A stretch of 64,000 nucleotides of DNA from Lentisphaera araneosa HTCC2155. GTDB taxonomy: Bacteria > Verrucomicrobiota > Lentisphaeria > Lentisphaerales > Lentisphaeraceae. The stretch is from contig NZ_ABCK01000008.1 in assembly GCF_000170755.1 (NCBI RefSeq), positions 1 through 64,000 on the forward strand, in the 5' to 3' direction. The notes beneath the pieces are model-generated. The model saw only the letters and a list, made by a program, of their open reading frames with translations, was not told where the DNA came from and did not search any database. This document shows, piece after piece, positions 45,416-56,426 of this stretch; within the stretch, counting starts at the first letter, position 1; each line of letters begins with the position of its first letter. Both the position numbers and the translations under genes were made by a program.

Positions 45416-46810
45416 ATGAAGTATTACTTATGCGCGGTGCTGATGGGCTTGCTATTTAGCTCATGTAGTTCATGGGATGCGCTTAAAAAAGAGCCAATGC
45501 AGGATGCGCCAGTCGATGAAAATGTAGAAGCGCGTTGGCTCGGGGAAGGCAAAGAGCAGACTGAAATTGGTGAAGATTGGTGGCGTTCATTTGGAGATCC
45601 AGAACTCGATCGTTTGATTCAAAAAGCCGCCAAAGAAGGCTTCGATCTGACTTTGGCGCGTAATCGTGTTCTATTAGCGCAAAAAGAACTGTCTTTAGCT
45701 CAATCTGAAGGACAAATTTCTGGTGAATTAAATTTGTCACAAGATTTTAATCGTGTTAATCGCGATAGTAGTACCAATAAAGAAGCTATTGCGGGAGGCT
45801 CACTAAGTTGGCAAGCGGATATTTGGGGGAGAATCTCGAGTCTATCAGCAGGAGCTTTAGCGGAGTACCAAGCGACTCAAGCCGATTATGATGCAGTCGC
45901 ACTCCAGATTGTTTATCAAGTTGGGGTAGCTTATTTTTCTCTTCGTGAATATGACGAATTACTTGTCCTTCACCAAGATGCTTTAGAGATATCAGATAAA
46001 CTTTATCAATACTATAAAGATCGCCATGAGCTCGGCTTAGAAAGTGATGAACTCTTTTTAGCGCAGGAAGCTGAGAACCTTCGTTTAAGAGCTAATGTTA
46101 AAGATCTAGAACGTTTACGTCATTTGCAACAAAATACTTTGGCGACACTGATGGGAGAAATCCCTGGGCAATTTAAGCTAGAACCAAAAAATTTAACTGA
46201 CGCAGTTTCTTTCGTGGACAAACCAGATGTCTTAAACGCGAACTTACTTGAACGTCGTCCTGATTTAGTTGCGGCTGAACTTCGTATAAAAAGCGCTTGG
46301 AATTACAAAGAAGCAGCTCGTGCGGCTCACCTTCCAGATGTTTCAGTAACTTTGTCAGGTGCAACAGATTCAAGCTCAATTTCGGGCCTGTTTAGTGACT
46401 GGGCTGTGGGGATCATGCCAAGCATTAATTTCCCTATTTTAGATCCCACTCTTGATGCACAAGAAGAAATTGCACGTGTGAAACTCAAAAATGCCGAAGA
46501 CGTTTATCGAAAAACAGTTTCTACTGCCATTGGTGAAGTGGAAAATGCGATTATTAATTTACAAAAATATGAAGAACGTCGAGTCTTGGAACTGCAAAGA
46601 CTTGAGCGCTTATTAAAAGCTCAGGAAAAATCTCAGGTCCGTTTAGAAAACGGCCTAATTACTCAACTGGAATTACTTCAGTACCAAAGAGAAGTTCTCG
46701 CTTCTCGAGAAGATGTACTTAACTTAAATATGCTATTACTTAGCGAAACAATAACCCTTTATAACGCCCTTGGAGGACCATGGAAACCATCGAAAAATCA
46801 AGAAAAATAA
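45416..46810 (+). CDS. RND efflux outer membrane lipoprotein (OprM/NodT family)
   Basis: 464 aa from ATG at 45416 (AGGGATA upstream; the frame opens 21 bp earlier). Signal peptide with lipobox LFSSC, so lipid-anchored. Two OEP repeats form the TolC-like channel: DPELDRLIQKAAKEGFDLTL, ISGELNLSQDFNR, then LERRPDLVAAELRIKSAWNY and NFPILDPTLDAQEEIARVKL. First gene of a complete tripartite efflux operon; the order outer membrane factor, adaptor, pump is less common than adaptor first. Overlaps the next gene by 31 bp. Confidence 0.95.
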   Translation: MKYYLCAVLMGLLFSSCSSWDALKKEPMQDAPVDENVEARWLGEGKEQTEIGEDWWRSFGDPELDRLIQKAAKEGFDLTLARNRVLLAQKELSLAQSEGQISGELNLSQDFNRVNRDSSTNKEAIAGGSLSWQADIWGRISSLSAGALAEYQATQADYDAVALQIVYQVGVAYFSLREYDELLVLHQDALEISDKLYQYYKDRHELGLESDELFLAQEAENLRLRANVKDLERLRHLQQNTLATLMGEIPGQFKLEPKNLTDAVSFVDKPDVLNANLLERRPDLVAAELRIKSAWNYKEAARAAHLPDVSVTLSGATDSSSISGLFSDWAVGIMPSINFPILDPTLDAQEEIARVKLKNAEDVYRKTVSTAIGEVENAIINLQKYEERRVLELQRLERLLKAQEKSQVRLENGLITQLELLQYQREVLASREDVLNLNMLLLSETITLYNALGGPWKPSKNQEK

Positions 46811-47997
46811 TTTTTCTAAGTTTAAGCTTATTATTATTTTCTTGCGGAGAGAAAAAAGTTGTTAAAGAAGCGCCTGTTCCTCAGGTCGTTTATGAAGAAG
46901 CCTTGTCAATGTCAGTTCAACCCACGACTGAGTTAGTTGGGCGAGTGCGTTCGTTTTCATCGGTAGATTTGCGTGCCCGAGTGGAAGGCATATTAGAGAA
47001 GCGTCACTTTCAAACTGGAACTTCTGTTAACAAAGGAGATCTGTTGTACACGATTGAAAAAGATCAGTACGCAATCAATCTCAAGCGTGCTCAAGCTGAG
47101 TTAGAGAGCTCGAAAGCTCGTTTAACTTTAAGTGAAAGTATTTTTGAACGTATGAAAAAGCTCGACGAGAAAAAAGCTATTGCTAAACAGGATTACGATA
47201 AAGCTATTGGCGATCGCGATGAAGCTTTGGCGGCACTTAATTTAGCTTTGGCGAAAAGAGATGAAGCAAAGTTGCACCTTGATTGGTGTGAAATTCGTTC
47301 ACCCATTACCGGAATACCTGGTGCGAGACAATACGATACAGGTAATCTCATTTCCCCATCTTCAGGAGTTTTGGTGAATGTGACTTCTACTGAGAAGATG
47401 GAAGTGGATTTTGATATTCCAGAACGTCAACTTGTGGATTTCCAAAGGAAATTTGTGACGAAAGAATTGAGACGTACAATAACTGATCGTATTCAATGTA
47501 GATTATCACTTCCAGATGGGACACAATATAGTCATGAAGGTAATATTGCTTTCTTTGATAACCGCATCAATAAATCAACAGGTACGGTTAAAGCAACAAC
47601 TCATTTTGACAACCCAGAGGGACTCCTTCGTGATGGTATGTTCGTCAAGGTTTTGTTGACTTATATACCGCCAGAAGATGATTCTGAGCGAGTCAATGGT
47701 GAAGAAGAAAGAAAGCCTAAAATCGTCGTTCAGCAATCAGCTGTTATGCAGGATCAGGCAGGCCATTATGTAATTATTGTCAACAAAGAAAGCAAAGCCG
47801 AAATTAAGCGTGTAGAATTCAAGGAAAGCTTTGAGGAATACTTTGTTATAGAAGAGGGGCTCGAAGAAGGTGAAAAAGTCATTACACTTGGCCTTCAAAC
47901 AGTTATTCCTGGTCGTCCAGTCAAAGGGATTCCTGCTCGAGTAGAAGTGGATGAAACCGAGCATATGAAAGAAGCTCCAGAGTCTTCTAAGGAATAA
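46780..47997 (+). CDS. RND efflux periplasmic adaptor (membrane fusion protein)
   Basis: 405 aa. A hydrophobic N-terminus with lipobox LLFSC makes it a lipid-anchored adaptor. Features: [19 protein letters not shown] (biotinyl-lipoyl strand), long coiled-coil hairpin (about 95-165, [15 protein letters not shown]), [20 protein letters not shown] and a beta-barrel/membrane-proximal C-terminus. GGAGG stands three bases before the ATG, inside the preceding gene, so translation is coupled. Connects the inner-membrane pump to the outer-membrane factor. Confidence 0.95.
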   Translation: METIEKSRKIIFLSLSLLLFSCGEKKVVKEAPVPQVVYEEALSMSVQPTTELVGRVRSFSSVDLRARVEGILEKRHFQTGTSVNKGDLLYTIEKDQYAINLKRAQAELESSKARLTLSESIFERMKKLDEKKAIAKQDYDKAIGDRDEALAALNLALAKRDEAKLHLDWCEIRSPITGIPGARQYDTGNLISPSSGVLVNVTSTEKMEVDFDIPERQLVDFQRKFVTKELRRTITDRIQCRLSLPDGTQYSHEGNIAFFDNRINKSTGTVKATTHFDNPEGLLRDGMFVKVLLTYIPPEDDSERVNGEEERKPKIVVQQSAVMQDQAGHYVIIVNKESKAEIKRVEFKESFEEYFVIEEGLEEGEKVITLGLQTVIPGRPVKGIPARVEVDETEHMKEAPESSKE

Positions 47998-48002
47998 TTC
48001 AG

Positions 48003-51000
48003 ATGTCTTCCGAAAACTTTTTTATTAGGCGACCAAGGTTTGCCTTTGTCATCTCAATTATTATCCTGATTGCGGGCAGTATTGCGATGGTGAATTTACC
48101 CGTCGCGCAGTATCCAGAAATCACACCACCTCAAGTGTCCGTTACGGCGTCTTACCCTGGTGCTGATTCAAAAACACTGATTGACACGGTTATTACTCCA
48201 CTAGAGTCTGAAATTAACGGTGTGGAAGATATGCTTTATGTATCATCCAAGGCCAGTAATGATGGCAATGTTACAATCACAGTGACATTTGATGTCTCTT
48301 CTGATCCAAATATTAATACAGTTAATGTCCAAAACCGGGTTTCTGCGGCTACGGCAAAACTACCTGCGGAAGTAACTCGTCAAGGGGTAATAGTACGTCA
48401 AAAAAGTACTTCTATGCTTTTGGTTGTGAATCTCCTTTCACCCGAGAAAACTTACGATGGCCTCTTCTTGTCTAATTATGCGACGATTAATGTAAAGGAT
48501 CGTTTACTTCGTCTTCCTGGTGTGGGTGATATTACTCTGTTTGGTGGTCAAGATTACTCGATGCGTGTGTGGTTGGATCCAGATAAAATGACAGCGCTCA
48601 ATCTTTCTCCCCAAGAAGTGGTTTCTGCTATTGAAGAGCAGAATGTCCAAGTGGCAGCAGGTATTGTTGGTGGCGCACCGAGTAAGGCTAGCCAGAAGTT
48701 TCAGTACACTGTTCAGACCCAAGGACGTTTAAGTGAGCCAGAAGAGTTCGGACGTATCATTGTGCGTGCCAACCAAGACGGTTCCTTTGTACGCGTAAAT
48801 GATGTGGCATCTGTAGAACTTGGAGCGGTGAATTATGATTCAACTTCTAAGTTAAATGGTCAGCCTGGACTTGTGATGCCTATTTATCAGTTGCCATCAG
48901 CAAATGGTATTGCCGTTGCCGATGCTGTGAGAGCTGAAATGGATTTAATTGCGGAGAGTTTTCCTGATGATATTGAGTACGATATTCTTTATGATACGAC
49001 TAAATTTATTGAAGCCTCAATCGACGAGGTTATAAGTACTCTCTTCGTAGCGGTCTTATTGGTGATTCTCGTAGTTTATATCTTCCTGCAAGATGTTCGT
49101 TCAACAATTATCCCTTCCTTGACTATCCCCGTTTCGCTTATTGGGACTTTCGCTTTTCTCCTCGCTTTGGGTTACACCTTGAATACAGTGACTCTTTTTG
49201 GTTTGATTTTGGCGATTGGGATTGTGGTGGATGATGCCATTGTTGTTTTAGAGAATGTCCAACGACTTATGGACGAAGAAGGCTTGTCTCCACGTGCAGC
49301 GACTCAGAAAGCTATGGAAGAGGTGTCGGGTCCCATCGTTGCGACAACATTAGTTCTTTTAGCCGTATTTGTGCCCGTGGCTTTCTTGCCAGGCATTACA
49401 GGAACTCTGTATCGTCAGTTTGCGGTAACGATTTCTGTGGCGGTGTGCATTTCTTCATTAAATGCTTTGACACTGAGCCCAGCGCTTTGTTCTTGTTTTT
49501 TGCGACCTCAAGATAAAACAAAGAAGAAGTTCTTCTTATTTGAAAAATTCAATAAACTTGTTTCTTGGAGTACGGATAAGTATGCGGGCTTTGTTAAGCT
49601 TTCTATAAGAAAGATTATTATCACCATGCTCTGCTTTGGTGGCATGCTCTTTTTGACTTTTCAATTTTACACTTCAACGCCTACGGGCTTTCTCCCTGAT
49701 GAAGACCAAGGGAACTTCTTAGTTGACGTTCAATTACCCCCGGGTGCTTCTTTAGAGCGTACGGGTGCAGTTATTGATGAAATGGAACATATGATTTCTC
49801 AGATCCCTGGAGTGAGTGCCGTAATGACAGTTAATGGTTATGGTATGATTAATGGTGCGAATTCATCCAATGCTGGTTTTATGATTGTACCTTTGGATGA
49901 CTGGGGTCAACGAGCGGAGGCTGAAAAGCAAGTGAAGGCAATCATTGCACAGGCCTACCGTAAAATGCTTGGCATGCCCGAAGCCCGCTCATTTCCATTC
50001 GAGCTCCCCGCAATTCCTGGCTTGGGTGCCAGTAATGGTTTTGAGTTTATTTTACAGGATACTCTAGGGCGTGACCCAAAAGATATGGCGGAGATTTCTC
50101 GCGCTTTGATTATGGCGGCAAATCTACGTCCAGAAATTGCTCGAGTGAGTACCTTCTTTACGGCTAATACACCCCAAATTTTTGTTGATCTTGATCGTGA
50201 AAAAGCCCATGATCTTAATGTTCCAATGAACGAGATTTTCAGTGCTTTACAAGTCTATTTAGGCGGGGCTTATGTCAATGATTTTAATAAATTTGGTAAA
50301 AGTTATCAGGTTAAGTTACAGGCCCAGACTGATTTTAGGTCAGAGCCCGAAGACATTGAAAAAATCTATGTGAAATCACGTAGTGGAGATATGGTGCCTT
50401 TAGGTGTTTTGGTTAATTTAGAATCAATGGTTGGCCCAGATGTTATTAACCGTTATAATCTATTTAATTCCATTACCTTTAATGGCGGTGCTGCCCCTGG
50501 TTATAGTTCAGGTCAAGCAATGGATGCAATGGAAGAGGTGGCACGTTCCGTGCTTCCTCCGGGGTATTCTTATGACTGGACGGGTATGTCCTATCAAGAG
50601 AAAATTTCATCTGGTAATGTGGGGCTCATTTTTGCTCTAGCGATTGTCTTCATTTTCCTTTTTCTAGTGGCTCAATACGAAAGTTGGTTTACTCCAATTT
50701 CAGTACTGATGTCGGTCCCTGTGGCGATGTTTGGTGCCCTAGGCTTTAACTGGTTGATGAAAATGGATAATAATATTTACTCGCAAGTCGGTATCGTTTT
50801 ACTATTTGGCTTAGCTTCGAAGACAGCGATTCTTATTGTGGAGTTCGCAAAAGAAAAACGTGAATCCGGTGAGACGATTCTCGATGCTGCAGTCATTGCG
50901 GCACGTTTGCGTTTCCGGGCTGTGTTGATGACGGCCATTTCTTTTATCCTAGGCGTAATTCCTTTAGTAATCGCAACGGGGGCGGGTTCAGCAAGCCGTC

Positions 51001-51131
51001 GTTCGCTTGGTGTGATCGTATTCGGTGGTATGATGGTCGCAGCCATCTTAGGGACATTATTGATCCCGGGCTTCTACTACACGATTCAAAGTATACGTGA
51101 ATGGCTTAAAGCGAAGATTTCGTCAAAGTAA
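48003..51131 (+). CDS. RND multidrug efflux permease (HAE1/AcrB family)
   Basis: 1042 aa, full length with twelve membrane spans and two large periplasmic loops. Start region [40 protein letters not shown] (AcrB-type), the TM4 proton-relay segment [16 protein letters not shown] containing two Asp, and [19 protein letters not shown]; the C-terminal half has [20 protein letters not shown]. It exports hydrophobic or amphiphilic compounds by proton antiport. AAGGAA precedes the ATG. Last gene of the operon, followed by a strong terminator. No adjacent regulator is visible. Confidence 0.97.
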   Translation: MSSENFFIRRPRFAFVISIIILIAGSIAMVNLPVAQYPEITPPQVSVTASYPGADSKTLIDTVITPLESEINGVEDMLYVSSKASNDGNVTITVTFDVSSDPNINTVNVQNRVSAATAKLPAEVTRQGVIVRQKSTSMLLVVNLLSPEKTYDGLFLSNYATINVKDRLLRLPGVGDITLFGGQDYSMRVWLDPDKMTALNLSPQEVVSAIEEQNVQVAAGIVGGAPSKASQKFQYTVQTQGRLSEPEEFGRIIVRANQDGSFVRVNDVASVELGAVNYDSTSKLNGQPGLVMPIYQLPSANGIAVADAVRAEMDLIAESFPDDIEYDILYDTTKFIEASIDEVISTLFVAVLLVILVVYIFLQDVRSTIIPSLTIPVSLIGTFAFLLALGYTLNTVTLFGLILAIGIVVDDAIVVLENVQRLMDEEGLSPRAATQKAMEEVSGPIVATTLVLLAVFVPVAFLPGITGTLYRQFAVTISVAVCISSLNALTLSPALCSCFLRPQDKTKKKFFLFEKFNKLVSWSTDKYAGFVKLSIRKIIITMLCFGGMLFLTFQFYTSTPTGFLPDEDQGNFLVDVQLPPGASLERTGAVIDEMEHMISQIPGVSAVMTVNGYGMINGANSSNAGFMIVPLDDWGQRAEAEKQVKAIIAQAYRKMLGMPEARSFPFELPAIPGLGASNGFEFILQDTLGRDPKDMAEISRALIMAANLRPEIARVSTFFTANTPQIFVDLDREKAHDLNVPMNEIFSALQVYLGGAYVNDFNKFGKSYQVKLQAQTDFRSEPEDIEKIYVKSRSGDMVPLGVLVNLESMVGPDVINRYNLFNSITFNGGAAPGYSSGQAMDAMEEVARSVLPPGYSYDWTGMSYQEKISSGNVGLIFALAIVFIFLFLVAQYESWFTPISVLMSVPVAMFGALGFNWLMKMDNNIYSQVGIVLLFGLASKTAILIVEFAKEKRESGETILDAAVIAARLRFRAVLMTAISFILGVIPLVIATGAGSASRRSLGVIVFGGMMVAAILGTLLIPGFYYTIQSIREWLKAKISSK

Positions 51132-51147
51132 ATTCTTCTTAGCCAAT

Positions 51148-51183
51148 AAAAAAGCTCGAGTTAAAAACTCGAGCTTTTTTTTT
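51148..51183. terminator. bidirectional intrinsic terminator
   Basis: 15-bp stem AAAAAAGCTCGAGTT / AACTCGAGCTTTTTT with AAA loop and further T. Shared by the RND pump (plus) and dapA (minus), which ends at 51206. Confidence 0.93.
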
Positions 51184-51205
51184 GTGGAGAAATTTGATAC
51201 GCGGA

Positions 51206-52081
51206 CTAAAACTTTAATCCAGCTTCGCGTGCAGACTTATAAAGAACTTCGCGTCCTGCTTCACTAATCGGGCAGAGTGGCAAGCGGAATGTCTCTGTAC
51301 CATAACCGATGACTGCCATCATTGTTTTGACTGGGATGGGATTGGACTCGACGAACATATCATTCATGAGTTGGTAGTATTTTTGATGGAGCTTAAGTGC
51401 TTCAGAAAAGTTGCCTTCGTTAGCTAGCTTACAGAGTTGGGTCATTTCCGCAGGCAGAATGTTTGAGAGGACACTAATGACGCCTGTGGCACCAACAGAA
51501 ATCATCGGAAGAGTGAGTGAGTCATCTCCTGAGACAATTTGGATATCGCAGGCTTGTTTAATTTGGCTAATGCGATCGACACAACCACCGGCTTCTTTGA
51601 CGGCTACAACTTGAGGGACCTCGTTCATACGAGCGATTGTATCAATTGTGAGCGAGATAGCCGAACGTCCAGGGACGTTATATAGGATGATGGGCATATC
51701 TGCGCTATCCGCAATGGCTTTGATATGCTGGTATAAACCTTCTTGTGTGGGCTTGTTATAATAAGGGGTTACCTGAAGGCTAGCATCAGCACCATCGATG
51801 TGGGCTTGCTTAGTGAGTTCAATAGCTTCTTTCGTGCAGTTAGCGCCTGTTCCAGCAATAACTTGGCAGCGACCTGCAGCTATCTTTACGGCAAAGCGAA
51901 TAACTTCGCTATGGTCTTTCATTCCTAAAGTGGGCGATTCGCCAGTTGTGCCTACAGCGACAATGCCGTCAATGCCGGCTGAAATTTGATCATTGATAAT
52001 GCGTTCAAAAGCTTCGTAGTCTACATTACCATTAGAATCAAAGGGGGTTATGAGTGCTGTGTAGCATCCTTTGATAGTCAT
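51206..52081 (-). CDS. dapA: 4-hydroxy-tetrahydrodipicolinate synthase
   Basis: 291 aa. TIM-barrel Schiff-base aldolase that condenses pyruvate with aspartate semialdehyde, the first committed step to lysine and meso-diaminopimelate. Features: GCYTALITPFDSNGNVDY, VGTTGESPTL, the Tyr in ILYNVPGRSA (near 133), and the catalytic Lys in VVAVKEAGG (near 161). The upstream region has AGTAAGACT only. It is downstream of the polyprenyl synthetase gene, 35 bp apart, and may be in the glgC unit. Confidence 0.97.
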   Translation of the reverse strand: MTIKGCYTALITPFDSNGNVDYEAFERIINDQISAGIDGIVAVGTTGESPTLGMKDHSEVIRFAVKIAAGRCQVIAGTGANCTKEAIELTKQAHIDGADASLQVTPYYNKPTQEGLYQHIKAIADSADMPIILYNVPGRSAISLTIDTIARMNEVPQVVAVKEAGGCVDRISQIKQACDIQIVSGDDSLTLPMISVGATGVISVLSNILPAEMTQLCKLANEGNFSEALKLHQKYYQLMNDMFVESNPIPVKTMMAVIGYGTETFRLPLCPISEAGREVLYKSAREAGLKF

Positions 52082-52116
52082 AGTCTTACTCCATAATGGA
52101 TTTTTAAAATTAGTGC

Positions 52117-53199
52117 CTAAAAGTTTCTCTTAATCATGAAATGTGCAAGCTCTTTTAAGCGTTCTTTTGCAGGAGAATTAGGGAGTTTGGCTAAATGTTC
52201 CTCAGCAGCCTGTACATATTGATCCATCATGGCTTGGATTTTGCTGAGTGCACCACAAGTTTTTATGATTTCGGCCGCCTGTTGAAGCTGTTCGGAGCTG
52301 ATCTGATTGGAGCCGAGTAGGTCCAAAATGAATTTTTTATCATCTGCTTTCGTCATCTTGATCGTTTCGACAATAAGCAAAGTGACTTTTCGTGCTGCAA
52401 TATCACTACCAACGGGTTTGCCTAATTCCTTTTCATCAGCAAAAACGCCAAGGATATCGTCTTGAAGCTGGAAAGCTAGGCCTGCGTTGTAGGCAAATTG
52501 GCCCGCATGATGAACTAAGTCGTGATCGAAGCTATCGAGTTCAAGTCCAACTACCACACCCGCTTGGGCTGAAAATTCGAGTAAGCAAGCCGTTTTCATC
52601 TCAAGCATTTTGAGGATTTCTTCAGGGCTAATTGAGTCGATTTCGCGATGTTCAAATTCCACATCAATCGCTTCGCCACCGAGTAGGACGGGATAGACGT
52701 GGGAAAGGAGACGGTCCATGACTGCGAGTGCCGTGCCGCTCGTGAGGTCTTTGTTGGCTTGTTCGCTAACGAGGCGCAGGGCCCAAGCTTGTTGGAGGTC
52801 TCCCGTAAGAATGGCCATAGATAGACCAAAATGATCAGCGTTGTCGCCTTCGCTACCGTGTTCCTTCCGAGCGAAGTCTGCAAGAGCCGTATGGCTTGTG
52901 GGCAGGCCGCGGCGAGTCGCATCACGGTCAATAATATCATCGTGAACTAAAGTCCATGTATGGAATATTTCAGCTGCGGATGCAACAGAAGTTGCAAGCT
53001 CGGGACAATCTGAGACTAAAGCAGCAGACCAAAGACAAAGGGCGGGGCGCAAGCGCTTGCCGCCGTTTTTGGTATAAGAAGACATTTCATTGCCGAGCCA
53101 TGAAGGACTGACAGTGTTAGGGAAGGGGTGTTCTAATAAATAAGAATCAATCTGACTTGCTATCGAAGATAAGTCAGATTTAAAATCTTTATATTCCAT
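52117..53199 (-). CDS. polyprenyl synthetase (isoprenyl diphosphate synthase)
   Basis: 360 aa. A helical trans-prenyltransferase: GGKRLRPALCLWSA, first Asp-rich motif LVHDDIIDRDATRRGLP (near 88-104), and second Asp-rich motif LQDDILGVFADEKELGKP (near 245), with KVTLLIVE. Chain length cannot be told reliably; the residues before the first motif (IFHTWTLVH) would matter. About 30-40 residues longer than short-chain enzymes. Likely supplies farnesyl or geranylgeranyl diphosphate, useful for the ctaB product nearby. 12 bp downstream of glgC. Confidence 0.93.
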   Translation of the reverse strand: MEYKDFKSDLSSIASQIDSYLLEHPFPNTVSPSWLGNEMSSYTKNGGKRLRPALCLWSAALVSDCPELATSVASAAEIFHTWTLVHDDIIDRDATRRGLPTSHTALADFARKEHGSEGDNADHFGLSMAILTGDLQQAWALRLVSEQANKDLTSGTALAVMDRLLSHVYPVLLGGEAIDVEFEHREIDSISPEEILKMLEMKTACLLEFSAQAGVVVGLELDSFDHDLVHHAGQFAYNAGLAFQLQDDILGVFADEKELGKPVGSDIAARKVTLLIVETIKMTKADDKKFILDLLGSNQISSEQLQQAAEIIKTCGALSKIQAMMDQYVQAAEEHLAKLPNSPAKERLKELAHFMIKRNF

Positions 53200-53211
53200 T
53201 AAATATTTGGC

Positions 53212-54510
53212 CTAAATTGTTAATACGGTAGTTTTTGTATCCTTACTAACACGGGAGTGATTTTTTTCAATTACAGTTAGCCAAGTTCCTTGTTCTTCGC
53301 AGAGGTCGACAACGTGATAACGACTTTCATCCGCTTGACGATCGTAGCCAATAACTGTGCCAGGAGGGAGGATGACGTGTTTGTCAATGATAGCATTTTT
53401 GATTTTGCAGTTCTCAAAAATTTCGACAGAGTTTAAGATGATGCAGCTATCGATGCTAGAGAATGAGTGAACGTGGACTTCAGATGACAAAATGGATTCT
53501 TTTACAGAACTACCAGAGACAATACAGCCATCGCAAACAATTGAATTTGTCGCATGACCAATTCGTGTTCTACCGTCGGGGTGATGTTCATCGTGGACAA
53601 ATTTTGCTGGTGGTAATGGTGAGTTATAAGTGTGGATCGGCCAACCTGAGCCGTAGAGGTCGAGCTGGGGGTCGGCTTCTTTTAAGTCCATGTTTGAATC
53701 ATAATATGATTTGAGCGTGCCGACATCTCTCCAGTAATTGTCTTTACTTACATCAGAGCCTGGGATCTTATTTTCAAAGAAATTGTAAGCATAAAGACGG
53801 CCACTCTCTACTGCCGGAGGTAAAATATCATGACCAAAGTCGTGGTGCGAGTCGGGGTTTTGTGAATCGGCTTTTAATGATTTGTATAACCATTTTGAAT
53901 CAAATACGTAGTTCCCCATAGAAGCTAAGCAGTAGCCAGGCATGCCTGGGATCTCTGTTGGATGATCAGGTTTCTCTTGGAAACCAGTAATGCGCCAGTC
54001 TTCGTCTACTTGAATGATACCAAAACGTGAGCCTTCATCAATGGGAATGGGGAGAGCTGCGATGGTCGCAAGTGCATCGCGCTTGGCGTGGAACTTAGCC
54101 ATTTGCGAGATATCCATTTTGTAGATATGATCACCACCAAAAACGGCGACTAAGTCAGGAGTGAAATCCTGTAGTAAGTGAATGTTTTGCCAGATGGCAT
54201 CGGCAGTTCCTTCGTACCAACGCTTGTCTCCACCTTGCATTTGCGCTGGAACGGGAACGACAAACTGACCTTTCATTAGGGAGGACATATTCCAACCATT
54301 AATAATATGCTCACTCATACTTTGAGAACGGAATTGAGTCAGAACAAATAGTGAGTGAATACCACTATTTACAAAGTTGGACAAAACAAAGTCAATGATG
54401 CGATATTTACCGCCAAATGGTACGGCTGGTTTAGCTCGTTTTGTAGTTAAAGGTGATAGACGCGTGCCTTCGCCGCCTGCTAAAATCATACCAAGAATTG
54501 ACTTGCGCAT
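53212..54510 (-). CDS. glgC: glucose-1-phosphate adenylyltransferase
   Basis: 432 aa from ATG at 54510; GGGAG lies seven bases upstream, so the earlier in-frame TTG is rejected. It makes ADP-glucose for glycogen. N-terminal nucleotidyltransferase domain (MILAGGEGTRLSPLTTKRAK, VPFGGKYRIIDFVLSNFVNS, VFGGDHIYKMD, FQEKPDHP) and C-terminal left-handed beta-helix (VHSFSSIDSCIILNSVEI, CKIKNAIIDKHVILP). No other glycogen genes are in the window. First gene of a minus-strand cluster with the prenyl synthase and dapA; upstream DNA is very AT-rich. Confidence 0.97.
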   Translation of the reverse strand: MRKSILGMILAGGEGTRLSPLTTKRAKPAVPFGGKYRIIDFVLSNFVNSGIHSLFVLTQFRSQSMSEHIINGWNMSSLMKGQFVVPVPAQMQGGDKRWYEGTADAIWQNIHLLQDFTPDLVAVFGGDHIYKMDISQMAKFHAKRDALATIAALPIPIDEGSRFGIIQVDEDWRITGFQEKPDHPTEIPGMPGYCLASMGNYVFDSKWLYKSLKADSQNPDSHHDFGHDILPPAVESGRLYAYNFFENKIPGSDVSKDNYWRDVGTLKSYYDSNMDLKEADPQLDLYGSGWPIHTYNSPLPPAKFVHDEHHPDGRTRIGHATNSIVCDGCIVSGSSVKESILSSEVHVHSFSSIDSCIILNSVEIFENCKIKNAIIDKHVILPPGTVIGYDRQADESRYHVVDLCEEQGTWLTVIEKNHSRVSKDTKTTVLTI

Positions 54511-54664
54511 TATTGCTCCCAATTAGTTTAATTAATTTAATTAATAATATATATTATCGTAGCAAAATGAATATAAAATCTTTTTCATGTACCTAAACTG
54601 GGTCAAACAGGTCATAAAAAACAATATTAAAGATATTTTAACATTATATTGATATGCTTTAAAA

Positions 54665-55114
54665 TTAATTAACCAAAACTTTAATGACCAACTTGGTCAA
54701 TTCTTCGTCGGCAATTAGTGGTGCGTGAGCATCTTCCGGAAAGAATATGGCTGCTTTGTCATCGTAGATCTGTATACTTTGTACGGATTTGTCCATGTAA
54801 AATATGATGTCTTTTTCTTCGCAGTAATCCTGCAAGACGGTTTGGCATTCTGAATTGGCTTTCCACCTGATGTTATCACGCCCTTGGAGACAGATTTGTA
54901 TATCAATGTATTTTTTGTGTGCTTCCAAGTTGGCTTTGTCTTCTTTTCTTCCTGCTAGAGTTTCTTTGATGGCAAAAATCTCATCACCATCAATAATAGT
55001 TTTGCCAAAAGCAAGCTTATCGAGATCCTGGTCTAATAACCATTTTGCGGCAGTCGCAAAACGAGGGTTGAGGCAAGCGTAGTTTTCAATTTCTTCAAAA
55101 GTGCAGAGAATCAT
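54665..55114 (-). CDS. YhcH/YjgK/YiaL (DUF386) family protein
   Basis: 149 aa. A cupin-like beta barrel with conserved metal ligands: LEAHKKYIDIQICLQGRDNI (His and Glu/Asp), FPEDAHAPLI. Family members (NanQ, YiaL) handle sugar anomers in sialic-acid or pentose catabolism. Start MILCTFEEIENYACLNPRFA. No Shine-Dalgarno is obvious and no sugar-catabolic operon is adjacent, so its substrate is open. Separated from glgC by 154 bp of AT-rich DNA. Confidence 0.92.
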   Translation of the reverse strand: MILCTFEEIENYACLNPRFATAAKWLLDQDLDKLAFGKTIIDGDEIFAIKETLAGRKEDKANLEAHKKYIDIQICLQGRDNIRWKANSECQTVLQDYCEEKDIIFYMDKSVQSIQIYDDKAAIFFPEDAHAPLIADEELTKLVIKVLVN

Positions 55115-55397
55115 AAAGTTTATCCATTTTGTTTTTGTGAATTTAGAGAGTTTTTAAGCATAATCAATCACGAGTCATTCTATAGTATCCGTTTGAATGG
55201 TTTTTTGTGTAAAATACACTTATATCATGGCTTGTGAAAATCCACGGAAATCCTTGTGCGCAATGAAATTATAATTCTTGAGTATTAGTTTGAAACGCAC
55301 TTGGTTTTTTTATGTTTAGGCTTTGTTTGTAAAAAGTAAAAATTCTTTTACTTTCCACCGGTTAAATTTTTAACAGCTAGAGTTTCTTGACAAAATA

Positions 55398-56426
55398 ATG
55401 CGCCAGTTTGAAATCGTTCTATTTACACTATTTATAGCCCTCTTATTTGCGGCTAATGCTTTTCTCAAATCAAGAAGTGAAGAGAGTAAGGCAAAAATTT
55501 TCAAAAGCTTACTATGGACTTTTCTAGTCTCCACAGTAGGTCTTATCTACATGGGGGCGATGACGGTGTCGACTCGCTCGGGAATGGCCTTCCCAGATTG
55601 GCCGACTTCTGATGGAGTTCTTTGGCCTTCTTGGAATTATTTTACGGCTCAGCAAGATCGCTTTTATGAGCATGGTCATAGGTTGATGGGGCAATTTGTC
55701 GGCTACCTAGCCATACTCGTTTTAATTTTTTCACGTTACTTCCATAAAGAAAGAAATTTTAAATTAGCACTCATTGTATTTATTATGGTTGTGATACAGG
55801 GCTGCTTAGGTGGTTTGACAGTCGCTAAAAATACACTTTGGCTGACGACGGTTTTGCATGGCGTTTTTGCTCAACTTTGTTTGGCGGCCATGTGTTATTT
55901 ACTTTTGAAAAACACCAAGCTCTATATCGAGCAGATCCCGGAAGAAGGTTTCGCCCCTAAGCTGAAAGGCTTAGCTAAATTTACTCTCGGTGCGGTGGTG
56001 ATTCAGTTATTGCTCGGTGCAATTTTTAGGAACAAAGCAAAAGTATTTGAATACAGCGAAACGGGTAAAGTGATTTACAAAGAAATTGTTGAGGGCAATG
56101 CGGGGTGGCTTTTTTCTCACATGACTTTTGCTCTGCCTGTAGCAATCTTACTTTTTGCTTTAGGCGTTGTTTTGATGAAATTTAAAAACCTCAGTAAAAG
56201 TTATAAACTGTTTGGAATGTCATTTCACATGATGGTGACAGCTCAGATTTTATTAGGCGTGGTGGCTTTCTTCACAGTGTACAATCGCCAAGATGGTAAG
56301 TTTGGCTTTGCTGAGACAGTTTTAACTTCCGCACACGTGGTGAATGGAGCTTTAATTTTAGCCTTTACTTTTACGGCATTTAAACTCTTATCAGTAGAGA
56401 TCAAAAAGGATGTGCAAAATGGGTAG
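55398..56426 (+). CDS. ctaA: heme A synthase (COX15/CtaA)
   Basis: 342 aa with eight predicted spans in two halves. It oxidises the C8 methyl of heme O to make heme A for cytochrome oxidase. Features: VSTRSGMAFPDWPTSDG, the first His pair region RFYEHGHRLMGQFVGYL and VLHGVFAQL, and the second-half His in LFSHMTFALPVA and AHVVNGALI. First gene of an operon: its TAG stop overlaps the ctaB start region. Upstream is an AT-rich leader with a 9-bp hairpin (55333-55354); no Shine-Dalgarno. No cytochrome oxidase subunit genes are in the window. Confidence 0.95.
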   Translation: MRQFEIVLFTLFIALLFAANAFLKSRSEESKAKIFKSLLWTFLVSTVGLIYMGAMTVSTRSGMAFPDWPTSDGVLWPSWNYFTAQQDRFYEHGHRLMGQFVGYLAILVLIFSRYFHKERNFKLALIVFIMVVIQGCLGGLTVAKNTLWLTTVLHGVFAQLCLAAMCYLLLKNTKLYIEQIPEEGFAPKLKGLAKFTLGAVVIQLLLGAIFRNKAKVFEYSETGKVIYKEIVEGNAGWLFSHMTFALPVAILLFALGVVLMKFKNLSKSYKLFGMSFHMMVTAQILLGVVAFFTVYNRQDGKFGFAETVLTSAHVVNGALILAFTFTAFKLLSVEIKKDVQNG